Below are positions 8,434 to 16,978 of a DNA stretch of 64,000 nt, piece after piece; positions within the stretch are counted from its first letter, which is position 1; each line of letters opens with the position of its first letter. The position numbers and the translations under genes are program-made. Where the stretch lies: positions 62,001-126,000 of the forward strand of contig QAYY01000002.1 of the NCBI GenBank assembly GCA_003054665.1. Direction: 5' to 3'. The notes beneath the pieces were generated by a model. That model searched no databases. It worked only from the letters and a program-made list of their open reading frames with translations, and was not told the origin of the DNA. The stretch is from Opitutaceae bacterium EW11. Its GTDB lineage: Bacteria > Verrucomicrobiota > Verrucomicrobiia > Opitutales > Opitutaceae.

Positions 8434-9003
8434 ATGCAGGGCGCAAAAACTCAGTACTACACGGCGGCGAGCCTGGATGGATTCATCGCGACGAAAGACG
8501 ACTCGCTCGACTGGCTGCTCCAGTTCACCACCGGTGCGGGCGACAGCTACGAAACCTTCATCCGCGACGTCGGTGCGATCGCGATGGGGTCGGCGACGTA
8601 CGAATGGCTGCTCCGGAATCACCTCCGGCTCGACTCCGACAAACCTCAGCCGTGGCCCTACGACATTCCGAGTTGGGTCTTCACCTCGCGGCAACGTCGG
8701 CCGGTTCCCGGCGCCGACGTGCGATTCGTCGCGGGCGACGTCGCTCCCGTTCACCGCCAGATGGCGGAGATCGCGGCGGGGAGAAACGTCTGGGTCGCGG
8801 GAGGCGGCGAACTCGCGGGGCAGTTTTACGACGCCGGGCTGCTGGACGAGCTGATCGTGCAGGTCACCTCGGTCACTCTGGGTGCGGGCAAACCTTTGTT
8901 TCCCCGGGCGATTCAATCCCCGGCGTTGAAGCTCACCTCGGTCGTCCGGTACGGCGACGCGTTTGCCGAGCTGCGCTACGAGTTGCCGCGTCCGGGCAGG
9001 TGA
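8434..9003 (+). CDS. RibD C-terminal domain / dihydrofolate-reductase-like oxidoreductase
   Basis: A 189-residue single-domain protein. TQYYTAASLDGFIATKDDSLDWL at the N-terminus, GAIAMGSATYEWLL, PSWVFTSRQ, NVWVAGGGELAGQFYDAGLLDELIV and TLGAGKPLFP are all hallmarks of the YwjB/YyaP-like branch of the RibD C-terminal domain family. It has a DHFR fold and binds NADPH through the GGG loop. Real substrates of these stand-alone proteins are unknown. It is transcribed alone, divergently from the CPLC operon with 178 bases between the two starts; nothing diagnostic is seen in that gap beyond GC-rich sequence. Confidence 0.82.
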   Translation: MQGAKTQYYTAASLDGFIATKDDSLDWLLQFTTGAGDSYETFIRDVGAIAMGSATYEWLLRNHLRLDSDKPQPWPYDIPSWVFTSRQRRPVPGADVRFVAGDVAPVHRQMAEIAAGRNVWVAGGGELAGQFYDAGLLDELIVQVTSVTLGAGKPLFPRAIQSPALKLTSVVRYGDAFAELRYELPRPGR

Positions 9004-9042
9004 GGTTCCGGGAGGATCCTTCGGCGCCGGAAGCGAGAGGCA

Positions 9043-9055
9043 TCTAACGGTTAAA
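9043..9055. promoter_or_regulatory. LacI-type operator candidate (site 2)
   Basis: TCTAACGGTTAAA carries the TAACSGTTA core; one arm position differs from the full palindrome at 21127. It lies 312 bases before the next gene, so any promoter must be well upstream of that start, with the structured region 9138-9330 in the leader. Confidence 0.5.
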
Positions 9056-9137
9056 CCTGCGCGCGGTCGCCGCGCGGAGGAGGTTGTCGATTGTGGCAGA
9101 AACTCTGCTCGTTCCTGCCCCCGTTCGTATGATGTGC

Positions 9138-9330
9138 GCGCTTAACGGCAACGGCTGGCTTCAAGGCCACGTGGTGTATTCACAACCGCGCCAGGCCGGT
9201 CCTGCTGCGGCCACGGGGGACCCCTTTCCTATGCACGACCTTGGGGGGATATCACCGGGGTATACGTTTGTCTGTGCCAAGACGTGCATTTGACTAAGCG
9301 CCGGCGCCGAATCGACTACGGCGCCGGCGC
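9138..9330 (+). ncRNA. Candidate structured RNA or leader, family unknown
   Basis: The gap 9004-9366 holds no convincing gene but has nested inverted repeats. GCGCTTA (9138-9144) can pair with TAAGCGC (9295-9301), closing about 160 bases. Inside, ATGCACG (9231-9237) pairs with CGTGCAT (9283-9289) and continues with CTTGG (9240-9244)/CCAAG (9277-9281). A very strong 12-base-pair hairpin, 9298-9309 with 9319-9330, follows and competes with the closing stem. TATGAT at 9129-9134 could be a -10 box. The overall size and closed shape are compatible with a small RNA or a switch-like leader for the gene at 9367. No known riboswitch motif was recognised, and the strand is inferred from the gene direction. 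Confidence 0.3.
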
Positions 9331-9366
9331 GAAGCAGAATCCTCCAACCCACTTCTTTCGCCTCGC

Positions 9367-10920
9367 ATGTCACCCCGCTTCGAGAGACTCGCCGCACGGC
9401 GCGACGGCTTCATCCGTTTCCCGCGGCTCACCTTGGGCCTTGCCGCGATGCTGTTTGTCCTCGCTCCGCTGCAGACCTCGCGCGCCGAGCCGGTCGATCG
9501 TGCGAAGGCGATGATTCAGACCTCGGTGGCGTTGAGCGACCCCTTGTGGGACGACCGCTCCGCGTTTATCTGGGGCGTGCCTTCGCGGGAGCATCCGTCG
9601 GCCCAGAAACTGTCGGTCCGCGGCACCGCTTGGTACGCGTTCGGACTTCTCGCGCGCGACGGCGAAGGCGATCGGGCCCGCGCGGCCCGCGCGATCGAGG
9701 CGGTGCTCCGCCAGCAGATCGACGCGCCGGACGAGCCCTGGGACGGCACCTTTTACCGCAGCCCCGACGAACCCAATCCGCCTCTGTTCGCCCGGGTTTG
9801 GGATGACTACGATCCCAACTGGCGCCAGTTCATCGGCACCACCTGGGCGCTGATCCTCCTTCGGTTTCCCGACCGCATCCCGGCGGCGCTCGTGCCCCGG
9901 CTGGAGGATTCGATGCGCCGAGCCCTTGAAGGCGAACTCGCCCAGACGCGGCTCAAGCCCGAATACACCAACATCGCCCTGATGCAGGCGTTTCTTCAGT
10001 CGTATCTCGGAGGGCGTCTCGAGCGGCCCGAATGGGTGAAGGGAGGCGAAGAATGGGCCCGGCGGATACACGAGTTGTACCTGAAGCACGGCACGTTTGA
10101 GGAATACAACGCGCCGACCTATTACGGCGTCGATCTCTACGGCCTCGCGCTCTGGCGCGAGTTTGGGCCGACGAAAGCGTTCCGCGAGTGGGGCGCGGAA
10201 ATGGAAGCCGGACTCTGGCGGGAGATCGCGAAGTATTACCACGCCGGTCTCCACAATCTCTGCGGACCTTACGATCGTACTTACGGCATGGATATGCAGC
10301 GCTACGTCAGCCTGACCGGCGTTTGGATGGCCCTGGTGCTCGACGGCCCCGAGGCGCCGCTGCCCGCCCCGGGACCGGAGATGGAGCACGGGCATGATTT
10401 TCAGTTTGCCCCGCTTTTTGCGGTTCTCGGCGCCCGCGTCCCCGACGACGCGATGCGGGACTTCACCGCCTTTCGCGGCGAGCGAACCATCGAGCGGACG
10501 ATTGCGCGCCGGCGGACCGCGACGGCCTGGCTCGGGCAGGACATCATGATCGGCGGTGAACTGACTGCGCTCTCCCGCTCGGCGGGCGGGCCCTACAGCC
10601 AGTTCTGTCCGGCCACCGTCCACTGGAAAACGCCCTCCGGTAAAACGGGTTGGGTTGCGCTCGCGAAATGTCCGCGGGTCGACGCACGCGCCTCGGCAAA
10701 CCGCCTGGAGATTCAGGCCATCGGCGATTCCATCTTCCGCCTCTCGGCCCCGGAGCTCGACGCTTCGCAGCTGACCCGCGACGCGTGGCGCCTCCCGGGG
10801 TTGAACGTGCAGGTCGAAACGGACGCGCGCGACTTCAATGTGCGGCCCGGCAAATACTGGGTGGAGGTGGAGTACGGCAACGCCACGCACCTCGTCCTGA
10901 AAACCGAAAAGATTCCATGA
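9367..10920 (+). CDS. Secreted protein of unknown function, probable alpha/alpha-toroid
   Basis: A 517-residue protein with an N-terminal signal-type segment (residues about 20-41, ending TSRAEP). The body is rich in helices with conserved-looking aromatic motifs: WDDRSAFIWGVPSREHPSAQ, TWALILLRFPDRIP, EEYNAPTYYGVDLYGLALW and GPYDRTYGMDMQRYVSLTGVWM, followed by a beta-rich C-terminal part from about residue 390. This helical-then-beta order resembles alpha/alpha-toroid polysaccharide lyases and related hydrolases, but I cannot assign a family or catalytic residues. It heads an operon with a phosphatase and an acyltransferase (ATGA overlap at its end), and an operator-like palindrome lies upstream at 9043. 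A role in processing an extracellular or periplasmic glycan is inferred from this only. Confidence 0.6.
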   Translation: MSPRFERLAARRDGFIRFPRLTLGLAAMLFVLAPLQTSRAEPVDRAKAMIQTSVALSDPLWDDRSAFIWGVPSREHPSAQKLSVRGTAWYAFGLLARDGEGDRARAARAIEAVLRQQIDAPDEPWDGTFYRSPDEPNPPLFARVWDDYDPNWRQFIGTTWALILLRFPDRIPAALVPRLEDSMRRALEGELAQTRLKPEYTNIALMQAFLQSYLGGRLERPEWVKGGEEWARRIHELYLKHGTFEEYNAPTYYGVDLYGLALWREFGPTKAFREWGAEMEAGLWREIAKYYHAGLHNLCGPYDRTYGMDMQRYVSLTGVWMALVLDGPEAPLPAPGPEMEHGHDFQFAPLFAVLGARVPDDAMRDFTAFRGERTIERTIARRRTATAWLGQDIMIGGELTALSRSAGGPYSQFCPATVHWKTPSGKTGWVALAKCPRVDARASANRLEIQAIGDSIFRLSAPELDASQLTRDAWRLPGLNVQVETDARDFNVRPGKYWVEVEYGNATHLVLKTEKIP

Positions 10921-12650
10921 GCGATCGCTTCTCCACCGTTCTCTTCAACCGGGTTCCGCCGAATGACGGAAACGGTTTTGCCTCCTCCCCGTTTCGCGCC
11001 TGTCGCTCGCTGCTTTTGGGACTGTTTCTGGGTGCCGTGCTGGTCGCCGCGGCCGCGGAGGAGCCGAAGGCGCCGCCACCGCTGGCGGTGGTGATCAGCA
11101 TCGACCAGTGCCGCGCGGATTACCTGGAGCGCTTCCGTCCCTTCTTCGGCCAGGGCGGCTTCGAACGCCTGCTCGGCGCCGGTATGGACTTCACCGAGTG
11201 CCATCAGCGTCATGCCGTGACCAATACGGCGCCCGGGCATGCGACGATTCTGACGGGAGTTCACGCCAATATTCACGGCATCATTTCGAACGAGTGGCGC
11301 GATCCCGTGACGCTGGCGCCCGTCGGCGCGGTGGAGGATCCGAACTCTCCGCTGGTGGGGTACAACCCGGCCCCCGGAGAAAAGCCCCGTCCGGGTCGTT
11401 CGCCGCACCGCCTGCTGGCCACGACCGTGGGCGATCAGCTGAAACTGCGGTTTCCCGCCACGAGCCATGTCGTCGCATTGTCGGCGAAGGACCGGCAGGC
11501 GATCCTGCTCGGCGGGCGTCTGGCTGATGCGGCGTACTGGCTCGAAGCCGGGCAGTTCGTCACCTCGACGTACTACCGCAAGGAGCTGCCGGCGTGGGTG
11601 GCGGAATTCAATCGCGGTCAGCACGTCGAGAAGGACTTCGGTCGCGTGTGGGACCGGGCGCTGCCGGAAGACGCCTACAACCGCGTGCAGGGCGCCGACG
11701 ATGCCCCCGGCGAGGAGAGCCGCCTAGGGCTCGGCACGACGTTCCCTCGCAAGGTCGATGGCGGCTCGGCACAGCTGACGTCCAAGTTCTACGACGCGTA
11801 CCGGCTCACGCCCTTCCTCGGGGACTTGATCGTTGAGTTCGCGAAACAGGCGATTGCGGCCGAAAAGCTGGGCCGCCACGAGACCTCCGACCTCCTCTGC
11901 ATCGGCTTTCCCCAGGTCGACTACGCGGGGCATTCCTACGGACCCGACAGTCACGAGGTCATGGATCTTCTGATACGTCTCGATCGTTCGCTCGCGGAGC
12001 TGTTCGGCTATCTCGACCGCGAGGTTGGCGCCGGACGCTACGTGGTGGTCCTGACGGCAGACCACGGTGTGACCCCGCTGCCGGAACGCGTGCAGGCGTT
12101 TGGCCGCGGCGTGGCCGCCGGGCGCTTCGCCCCGGCGGACCTCGTGCATGGCATCGAACTCGAACTCACCCGGCTCCACGGCTCCCCCGCACCCGCAAGT
12201 TCCTGGGTGGTGCGCGATAGCTACGGCCTCCGGATCGTGCCGGCGGCGCTGCAGGGAAAAAAAGTACGACGCGACGAGTTGACGAAGGAGATCCGCGATC
12301 TGGCCGCGGCTTTTCCCCAGATCCAGCAGGCGTTCACCCGCGAGGAGGTGCTGGCGACGCCGCCAGGCGATCAATCGGTGCTCGGGCGCATCCGCCTCAG
12401 CTACTATCCGCAACAAAGCCAGGACGTCGTGTTTTTCCTGAAGCCGTACGTCGTCGACCGCGATCCGGCGGGCACGAATCACGGCTGCCCCTACGACTGC
12501 GACGACCACGTCCCGCTGCTCTTCTTCGGCCCCGGCGTGCCGCACGGAACTCGTACGGACCGAGTCGGCGTGGACAACCTGGCGCCGACGCTTTCGGCGC
12601 TGCTCAAGATCCCGACTCCGCCGCAAGCTCAAGCCGGACGCCTTTTCTGA
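10917..12650 (+). CDS. PafA-type alkaline phosphatase / phosphodiesterase superfamily enzyme
   Basis: A 577-residue exported enzyme with a hydrophobic signal segment at about residues 31-47. Metal-binding and catalytic motifs of the alkaline phosphatase superfamily are visible. SIDQCRADY has D63; VTNTAPGHATILTG has the presumed nucleophile Thr104 followed by the PafA-like APGHA; IGFPQVDYAGHSYGPDS supplies a D and H; LTADHGVTPLPE supplies another D-H pair; and the C-terminal CPYDCDDHVPLLFFGPG holds the last His. The layout matches PafA-type monoesterases rather than PhoA. It would release phosphate from sugar or inositol phosphates or related esters in the periplasm. The start ATG at 10917 overlaps the stop of the previous gene, and the next gene begins two bases after its stop, so the three genes form one operon. 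Confidence 0.85.
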   Translation: MSDRFSTVLFNRVPPNDGNGFASSPFRACRSLLLGLFLGAVLVAAAAEEPKAPPPLAVVISIDQCRADYLERFRPFFGQGGFERLLGAGMDFTECHQRHAVTNTAPGHATILTGVHANIHGIISNEWRDPVTLAPVGAVEDPNSPLVGYNPAPGEKPRPGRSPHRLLATTVGDQLKLRFPATSHVVALSAKDRQAILLGGRLADAAYWLEAGQFVTSTYYRKELPAWVAEFNRGQHVEKDFGRVWDRALPEDAYNRVQGADDAPGEESRLGLGTTFPRKVDGGSAQLTSKFYDAYRLTPFLGDLIVEFAKQAIAAEKLGRHETSDLLCIGFPQVDYAGHSYGPDSHEVMDLLIRLDRSLAELFGYLDREVGAGRYVVVLTADHGVTPLPERVQAFGRGVAAGRFAPADLVHGIELELTRLHGSPAPASSWVVRDSYGLRIVPAALQGKKVRRDELTKEIRDLAAAFPQIQQAFTREEVLATPPGDQSVLGRIRLSYYPQQSQDVVFFLKPYVVDRDPAGTNHGCPYDCDDHVPLLFFGPGVPHGTRTDRVGVDNLAPTLSALLKIPTPPQAQAGRLF

Positions 12651-12652
12651 CC

Positions 12653-13813
12653 ATGAGCGCCGAAACCGTTTCCGGAAGTCCTGTCGCCGCAGCAGCGCCT
12701 GCACCGGCGGCAAAACCGCCGCGACTCGTCTCGCTGGATGCGCTTCGGGGGTTCGACATGTTCTGGATCATCGGCGGGGACGCTTTTGCCGGCGCGTTTC
12801 GCAATCTGAACGGCGGACCGGTAGCCCGCTGGCTCGGCTACGAACTGGGGCACAGCGACTGGGCCGGCTTCACCTTCTACGACCTCATCTTTCCTCTGTT
12901 CGTCTTTATGATCGGCGTCTCGATCACGCTCTCGCTGGGCCGGCTGATCGAGCGCCAGGGCCGCGCCGGCGCGGTCAACCGGATCGTGCGCCGGACCGTG
13001 CTGCTCTTTGCGCTCGGCATCGTCTACTACGGCGGATTTTCGCGGGGCGTGGACCAGATCCGGCTTCTCGGCGTGCTGCAGCGCCTTGCGCTCTGCTACT
13101 TTTTCGCCTCGCTGGTGTTCGTCTTCCTGAAACCGCGGCTGTGGTTTCCTGTGTTTGCCGGCCTGCTCGTCGGCTACTGGGCGCTGATGACCTTTGTTCC
13201 AGTTCCCGGATACGGAGCGGGCGATTTCGCGGAGCGTCACAACCTGGCCAACTGGATCGACAAACTCTACCTGCCGCTTCACCAGCACGACGGCGACTAC
13301 GACCCGGAAGGGCTGCTCAGCACGATTCCCGCCGTCGCCACCTGCCTGCTCGGACTGATGGCGGGGCGGTTCATTCAGGACGTTCGGCGTGCGCCGATCC
13401 AGCGTGCCACGTGGCTGGTGGGCGCCGGCGTTGCGGCGATTCTTCTCGGCACGCTTTGGGGACTTCAGTTTCCCGTCATCAAGAAGATCTGGACCTCGAG
13501 CTTCGTCCTGGTTGCCGGCGGCTGGAGCTTGGTGCTGCTGGGCGTGTTTTATCTGTTGATCGACGTCTGGAATCGGAAGACCTGGGCGCTGCCGTTTGTC
13601 TGGATCGGAACGAACGCCCTGACGATTTACCTCCTCAGCCACTTCATCGATTTCGGCCATCTTTCGGCCGCGCTCGCCGGTGGCCCGATCGCCGCCGCCT
13701 TCGATTCGCTTGTCGGAGGACTGGGTGGCGTCGTTCTGGCCTTCCTGGGCGTCGGCCTCTGCACGCTGATTTGCCGCTTCCTGTATCAGCGCAGCGTGTT
13801 TTTGCGGCTCTGA
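12653..13813 (+). CDS. HGSNAT/NagX-like integral membrane acyltransferase
   Basis: A 386-residue polytopic membrane protein with about ten hydrophobic segments. LVSLDALRGFDMFWIIGGD near the N-terminus, HSDWAGFTFYDLIFPLFVFMIGVSI and the later RLGVLQRLALCYFF-like region are typical of the heparan-alpha-glucosaminide N-acetyltransferase/DUF5009 family. In that family, acetyl groups are passed from cytoplasmic acetyl-CoA to an amino sugar outside. The conserved His of the family is probably the one in GHSDWAG. Bacterial relatives (NagX) occur with amino-sugar catabolic genes. It closes the operon started at 9367. Acetylation of a glucosamine-containing glycan before transport would fit the NagB/PIG-L and mannosidase genes that follow, but this is inference. 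Confidence 0.8.
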   Translation: MSAETVSGSPVAAAAPAPAAKPPRLVSLDALRGFDMFWIIGGDAFAGAFRNLNGGPVARWLGYELGHSDWAGFTFYDLIFPLFVFMIGVSITLSLGRLIERQGRAGAVNRIVRRTVLLFALGIVYYGGFSRGVDQIRLLGVLQRLALCYFFASLVFVFLKPRLWFPVFAGLLVGYWALMTFVPVPGYGAGDFAERHNLANWIDKLYLPLHQHDGDYDPEGLLSTIPAVATCLLGLMAGRFIQDVRRAPIQRATWLVGAGVAAILLGTLWGLQFPVIKKIWTSSFVLVAGGWSLVLLGVFYLLIDVWNRKTWALPFVWIGTNALTIYLLSHFIDFGHLSAALAGGPIAAAFDSLVGGLGGVVLAFLGVGLCTLICRFLYQRSVFLRL

Positions 13814-13829
13814 ACGCTGAGCGCCTCGA

Positions 13830-13858
13830 AACGGGCGGGCCGCCGGGTCGGCCCGTCA
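13830..13858. terminator. Possible bidirectional terminator between convergent genes
   Basis: The 93-base gap between the convergent acyltransferase and GH38 genes holds ACGGGC at 13831 that can pair with GCCCGT ending at 13857, flanked by very GC-rich sequence. There is no T-tract. The right part of the gap (13855-13888) is a copy of the repeat also seen at 35964-35996. Confidence 0.3.
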
Positions 13859-13888
13859 AGGGCGGCGCCGGTGCGCTGCACTCCAGAA
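13855..13888. repeat. Copy of extragenic GC-rich repeat (GGGCGGCGCC...CTGCACTCCAG)
   Basis: The stretch from CGTCAAGGGCGGCGCC to GCACTCCAG closely matches the right arm of the palindromic element ending at 35991, differing by a handful of bases. Here only one arm is recognisable, between two convergent genes. Confidence 0.5.
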
Positions 13889-13906
13889 CGAACCGGCCCG
13901 CTTACG

Positions 13907-16900
13907 TCACCGGCTGCGCTTCGAAATCCGCAGGCTGACGATTTCGTACGGGCGGAAATGTACACGCGTCGTCGTGCTTCGGCGAAGCGGCGTGCCGTCG
14001 AGACTGCACGGCGTGGCGGTCCAGCCTTCGGCGAGCCGCATCGTCGCGTATCCGCGTTGTCCGCACGTCTCGTGCAGCCGCAGGACCCAGACTCCCGGAG
14101 CCACGGGCATGGCCCACGCGGGAATCAGGGACTCGCCGCCGTCGATGGCCAGCAACCCTGCAGTCAGGCCCTTTCCGCTGCAGGGCAGGGGCTCGCAGAA
14201 CAACAGGTCCGCCAGAGCCGCAGGCTGCTCGCGGCGGGGGGCGCCGAGATCGTGGGCTGCGAGAGCAAGGCGAATCCGGTGGTGGCCTTGGTCCGAGAAA
14301 GCGTCCGCGCCTGCGAGCCGGCTCAAAACCCGCGGGGCAGCCTTGTCGTGATTGTCGAAGCCGACGACGCGGGCGCCTCGTACCAGTGAGACGGATAAAT
14401 CGCCGTCGCGCGCAGCGAAGCCGAACTTCGCCTCCGAAATCAGGGCCAGCCCCTCTCGTTCGCCGTCGTCCGCGATCGCGGCCCAGCGGCTCGCGGGGAC
14501 TTCCCACTGAGCTTCCGCCGCGGCGGTTCCCGGCTGCTGGACGCGGAGAACGCTCCCGAAGGGTGCGCCGAAACGAGCCTGGCGACCTTGGTAACGCGTC
14601 GGAAAATGAAGCTTCAGAAGCGTGTTTCGCTCGTGCCAGTCGAGATCGGCTTCGATCCGCAGAACGGATTCTCCAGCCACGAGCACGAAACGAAGGTCGA
14701 GGGTGCTATCCCGTCCGATCTTTCCGGATACCACAAGCACGGCCCGATCGGTTTCCTCCCGGACTTCCACGGTAGGCGCGGTCGCGAAGGCGGGTTTTCC
14801 CGTCGCGAGCGCATTCCGATCGATATCCCAGGCTTCGTAGGCGGCCGGAGTATCGGAATAGAGGACCGGGACCGCTGCGGGCCCGGAAAATGGAACGGAC
14901 TGCCCGCGCAGTTCGAGACTCCGTAGCCGTCCGTGTCCATCGAACCCTGCGCGGACAAGTCCGTTGTCGAGTGTGCGGCGGCTCGCGCGGGCCGGGGCGG
15001 GGGACTGCGGAGCGGCGACAAGCGGCGCGCTGGAAAGGGGGAGAATCTCCAGCCAGACGGGAGAGGCGGTGCGTGTTTTCCGAACCCAACCCTGCCAGGG
15101 GAGGGGGAGGGGATTGAACACGGCTTCCGTCGTTTTGGCATCGGCTCGGTTCAGCTCGGAAGCGGCCGCGGAGAGATGCTCGGCCTCGATCCGGCGGAGT
15201 TCAGGAAGCGTCTCCGCGTAGACTTCAGGCACGGAGCTTCCGGGGAGACAGTCGTGAAACTGGGTGAACACGACCCGGCGCCACGGAGCGCGCAGATCGG
15301 CGGCGGTTCCGAGCGCGCACGCAACCGCTTCCCGAACCTGCAGGGCGCGCTCGGCGCGGCGGTAGGCTTCCTTCACCGCACTGTGCGTCGTGTAGGTCCC
15401 GCGGTGATACTCGAGGTAACATTCGCCCTGGAAGACGGGCAGCCGGGAGCGGAGCCGATCGAGCCGTTCGAAAAACGCCTCCGGCTGGTCCCAGACGATT
15501 TCGGGCGTGTCGCCCAAGCTCGAGAGCCGGCGGGCGCGTTCGCACATCTCCTCGGTCGGGCCTCCGCCGCCGTCGCCATAGCCGGTGGGATGCAGGTACT
15601 CGGGGTGAACGTCGGACTGGCCGTGGCCGTCTGCGCCCGCGTGCAGGCGCGGAAGATCGACGAGGTTGTTGTAGCCGCAGTCTTGGGTGACGTGGGCGAC
15701 GACCTCGCTGCCGTCGTTGCCGCGCCAGACAAAGCTGCTGAAGGGAAAACGGTTCATCGCGCTCCAGGTGAGTTTGGTCGTGAAAAACCACGGCACACCC
15801 ACCAGCCGCATCAGCTGCGGCAGACAGGCGCTGTAGCCAAACACGTCCGGCAGCCAGCAGAGCCGCGCCGGATTCCCTCGGAGTTCGCGAAACGCTTCCT
15901 GGCCCAGCACAAAACTCCGCGCGAGCGCTTCGCCGCACGGCAACTGGGTGTCGCTCTCCACCTGCATCGCGCCTGTGGGTTCCCAGCGGCGCTCGCGTAA
16001 TCGCTCCAGCACGGCGCGGTGAAGCCGGGGCTGGAGGCGAGCGACGGCCTGGTAGCTCGCCGGTTGGCTGTACGCGAAACGGAATTCCGGATACAGGCTC
16101 ATCAACCGGTTGACGGTGGCGAAGGTGTGAACCGCTTTGGCCTCGCCGACCCGTTCCGGCCAGAGCCAGACGAGGTCGATGTGGGCGTGGCCGGTGAGCA
16201 CGGCTCGGACGAGGGGACGCTCGGTGTGGAGTTCCGCCATCGCGGTCCGCAGGGACCGCTGGAGGGCAGCGAGGCCGTCCCGATCGAAAACATCCACCGC
16301 TTCGTCGAGCAGCCGCAGAACCCGACGATAGAGCGGGGTGACGCGTGCGACGCTCGGTTGAGGTCCGACGGCGGCGATGTCAGGGACAGGGCCGCCGGCC
16401 TGGGCGGCCCGGAGGTGGACCATCAGGTCCGCAAGGCACTGCAGGTCGTGAAAAGTGTTCCAGGCAAGATCGTCCCGGCCGACGAGAAAGGCGCCCTCGA
16501 AGACGCTGCCGGAAGGTGAGAGCCCCGTCGCCTTCGGATGCCAGATCGCGGATTGGCAGCACCAACTCTCGACCCAGAGTTTCTTCGCACCTTGCGGAAG
16601 CGCGACGCGGCGGTGAGCGACGTCGAAACCGTAGAACGGCAGGCCGTCGACGTGGAGCGTGGCTTCGCCCTGGTCGCGCCATTCGAGATAGCGCGGGGCG
16701 GCGCTCGCGCCACGCCGCCCGGGCAGCTCGAGCCGGCACCAGCGCTGGTCGTAGAGCTTTCCCCACGACGAACCGGGCCGAACGCGGCGCAGCGGCAGGT
16801 GTCGGGCGTTCTCCAGCGAAACGGGTTCGGCCGAGGCTTCGGTGGCGAACACCTCGACCGGCTCCGCGCTCGGCCAGACAAGCGCCTCCAGCCGGCGCAC

Positions 16901-16957
16901 GGCGGCGAGAACACGATTCGGCGTGAGCTCCAGCAGCGGGAAATAAGGCGTGGTCAT
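13907..16957 (-). CDS. GH38 alpha-mannosidase
   Basis: A 1016-residue enzyme without a signal peptide. An N-terminal domain with RHLPLRRVRPGSSWGKLYDQRW precedes the GH38 catalytic domain. That domain begins at VLTGHAHIDLVWLWP, where the H-x-H-x-D is the zinc/substrate site, and continues with ARLCWLPDVFGYSACLPQLM, containing the nucleophile Asp in the family's W.PD.FG motif. LVGVPWFFTTKLTWSAMNRFP and the C-terminal all-beta domains complete the usual architecture at the usual length. It would cleave terminal alpha-linked mannose in the cytoplasm. It is last in the operon symporter - NagB/PIG-L - GH38, 21 bases after the previous stop, so its substrate probably enters through that symporter and contains mannose and glucosamine. 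Confidence 0.92.
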   Translation of the reverse strand: MTTPYFPLLELTPNRVLAAVRRLEALVWPSAEPVEVFATEASAEPVSLENARHLPLRRVRPGSSWGKLYDQRWCRLELPGRRGASAAPRYLEWRDQGEATLHVDGLPFYGFDVAHRRVALPQGAKKLWVESWCCQSAIWHPKATGLSPSGSVFEGAFLVGRDDLAWNTFHDLQCLADLMVHLRAAQAGGPVPDIAAVGPQPSVARVTPLYRRVLRLLDEAVDVFDRDGLAALQRSLRTAMAELHTERPLVRAVLTGHAHIDLVWLWPERVGEAKAVHTFATVNRLMSLYPEFRFAYSQPASYQAVARLQPRLHRAVLERLRERRWEPTGAMQVESDTQLPCGEALARSFVLGQEAFRELRGNPARLCWLPDVFGYSACLPQLMRLVGVPWFFTTKLTWSAMNRFPFSSFVWRGNDGSEVVAHVTQDCGYNNLVDLPRLHAGADGHGQSDVHPEYLHPTGYGDGGGGPTEEMCERARRLSSLGDTPEIVWDQPEAFFERLDRLRSRLPVFQGECYLEYHRGTYTTHSAVKEAYRRAERALQVREAVACALGTAADLRAPWRRVVFTQFHDCLPGSSVPEVYAETLPELRRIEAEHLSAAASELNRADAKTTEAVFNPLPLPWQGWVRKTRTASPVWLEILPLSSAPLVAAPQSPAPARASRRTLDNGLVRAGFDGHGRLRSLELRGQSVPFSGPAAVPVLYSDTPAAYEAWDIDRNALATGKPAFATAPTVEVREETDRAVLVVSGKIGRDSTLDLRFVLVAGESVLRIEADLDWHERNTLLKLHFPTRYQGRQARFGAPFGSVLRVQQPGTAAAEAQWEVPASRWAAIADDGEREGLALISEAKFGFAARDGDLSVSLVRGARVVGFDNHDKAAPRVLSRLAGADAFSDQGHHRIRLALAAHDLGAPRREQPAALADLLFCEPLPCSGKGLTAGLLAIDGGESLIPAWAMPVAPGVWVLRLHETCGQRGYATMRLAEGWTATPCSLDGTPLRRSTTTRVHFRPYEIVSLRISKRSR

Positions 16958-16978
16958 GGAGCCTGTCCTGGCGGCGCC

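Noticed and set aside
8434-9003. Classical dihydrofolate reductase or riboflavin biosynthesis RibD
   Set aside because: Motifs fit the stand-alone RibD C-terminal domain group, with no deaminase domain and no other riboflavin gene nearby.
9138-9303. 6S RNA, tmRNA or a known riboswitch in the gap before 9367
   Set aside because: The size and closed stem are suggestive, but I could not match a conserved core of any of these families, so only a generic structured-RNA candidate is kept.
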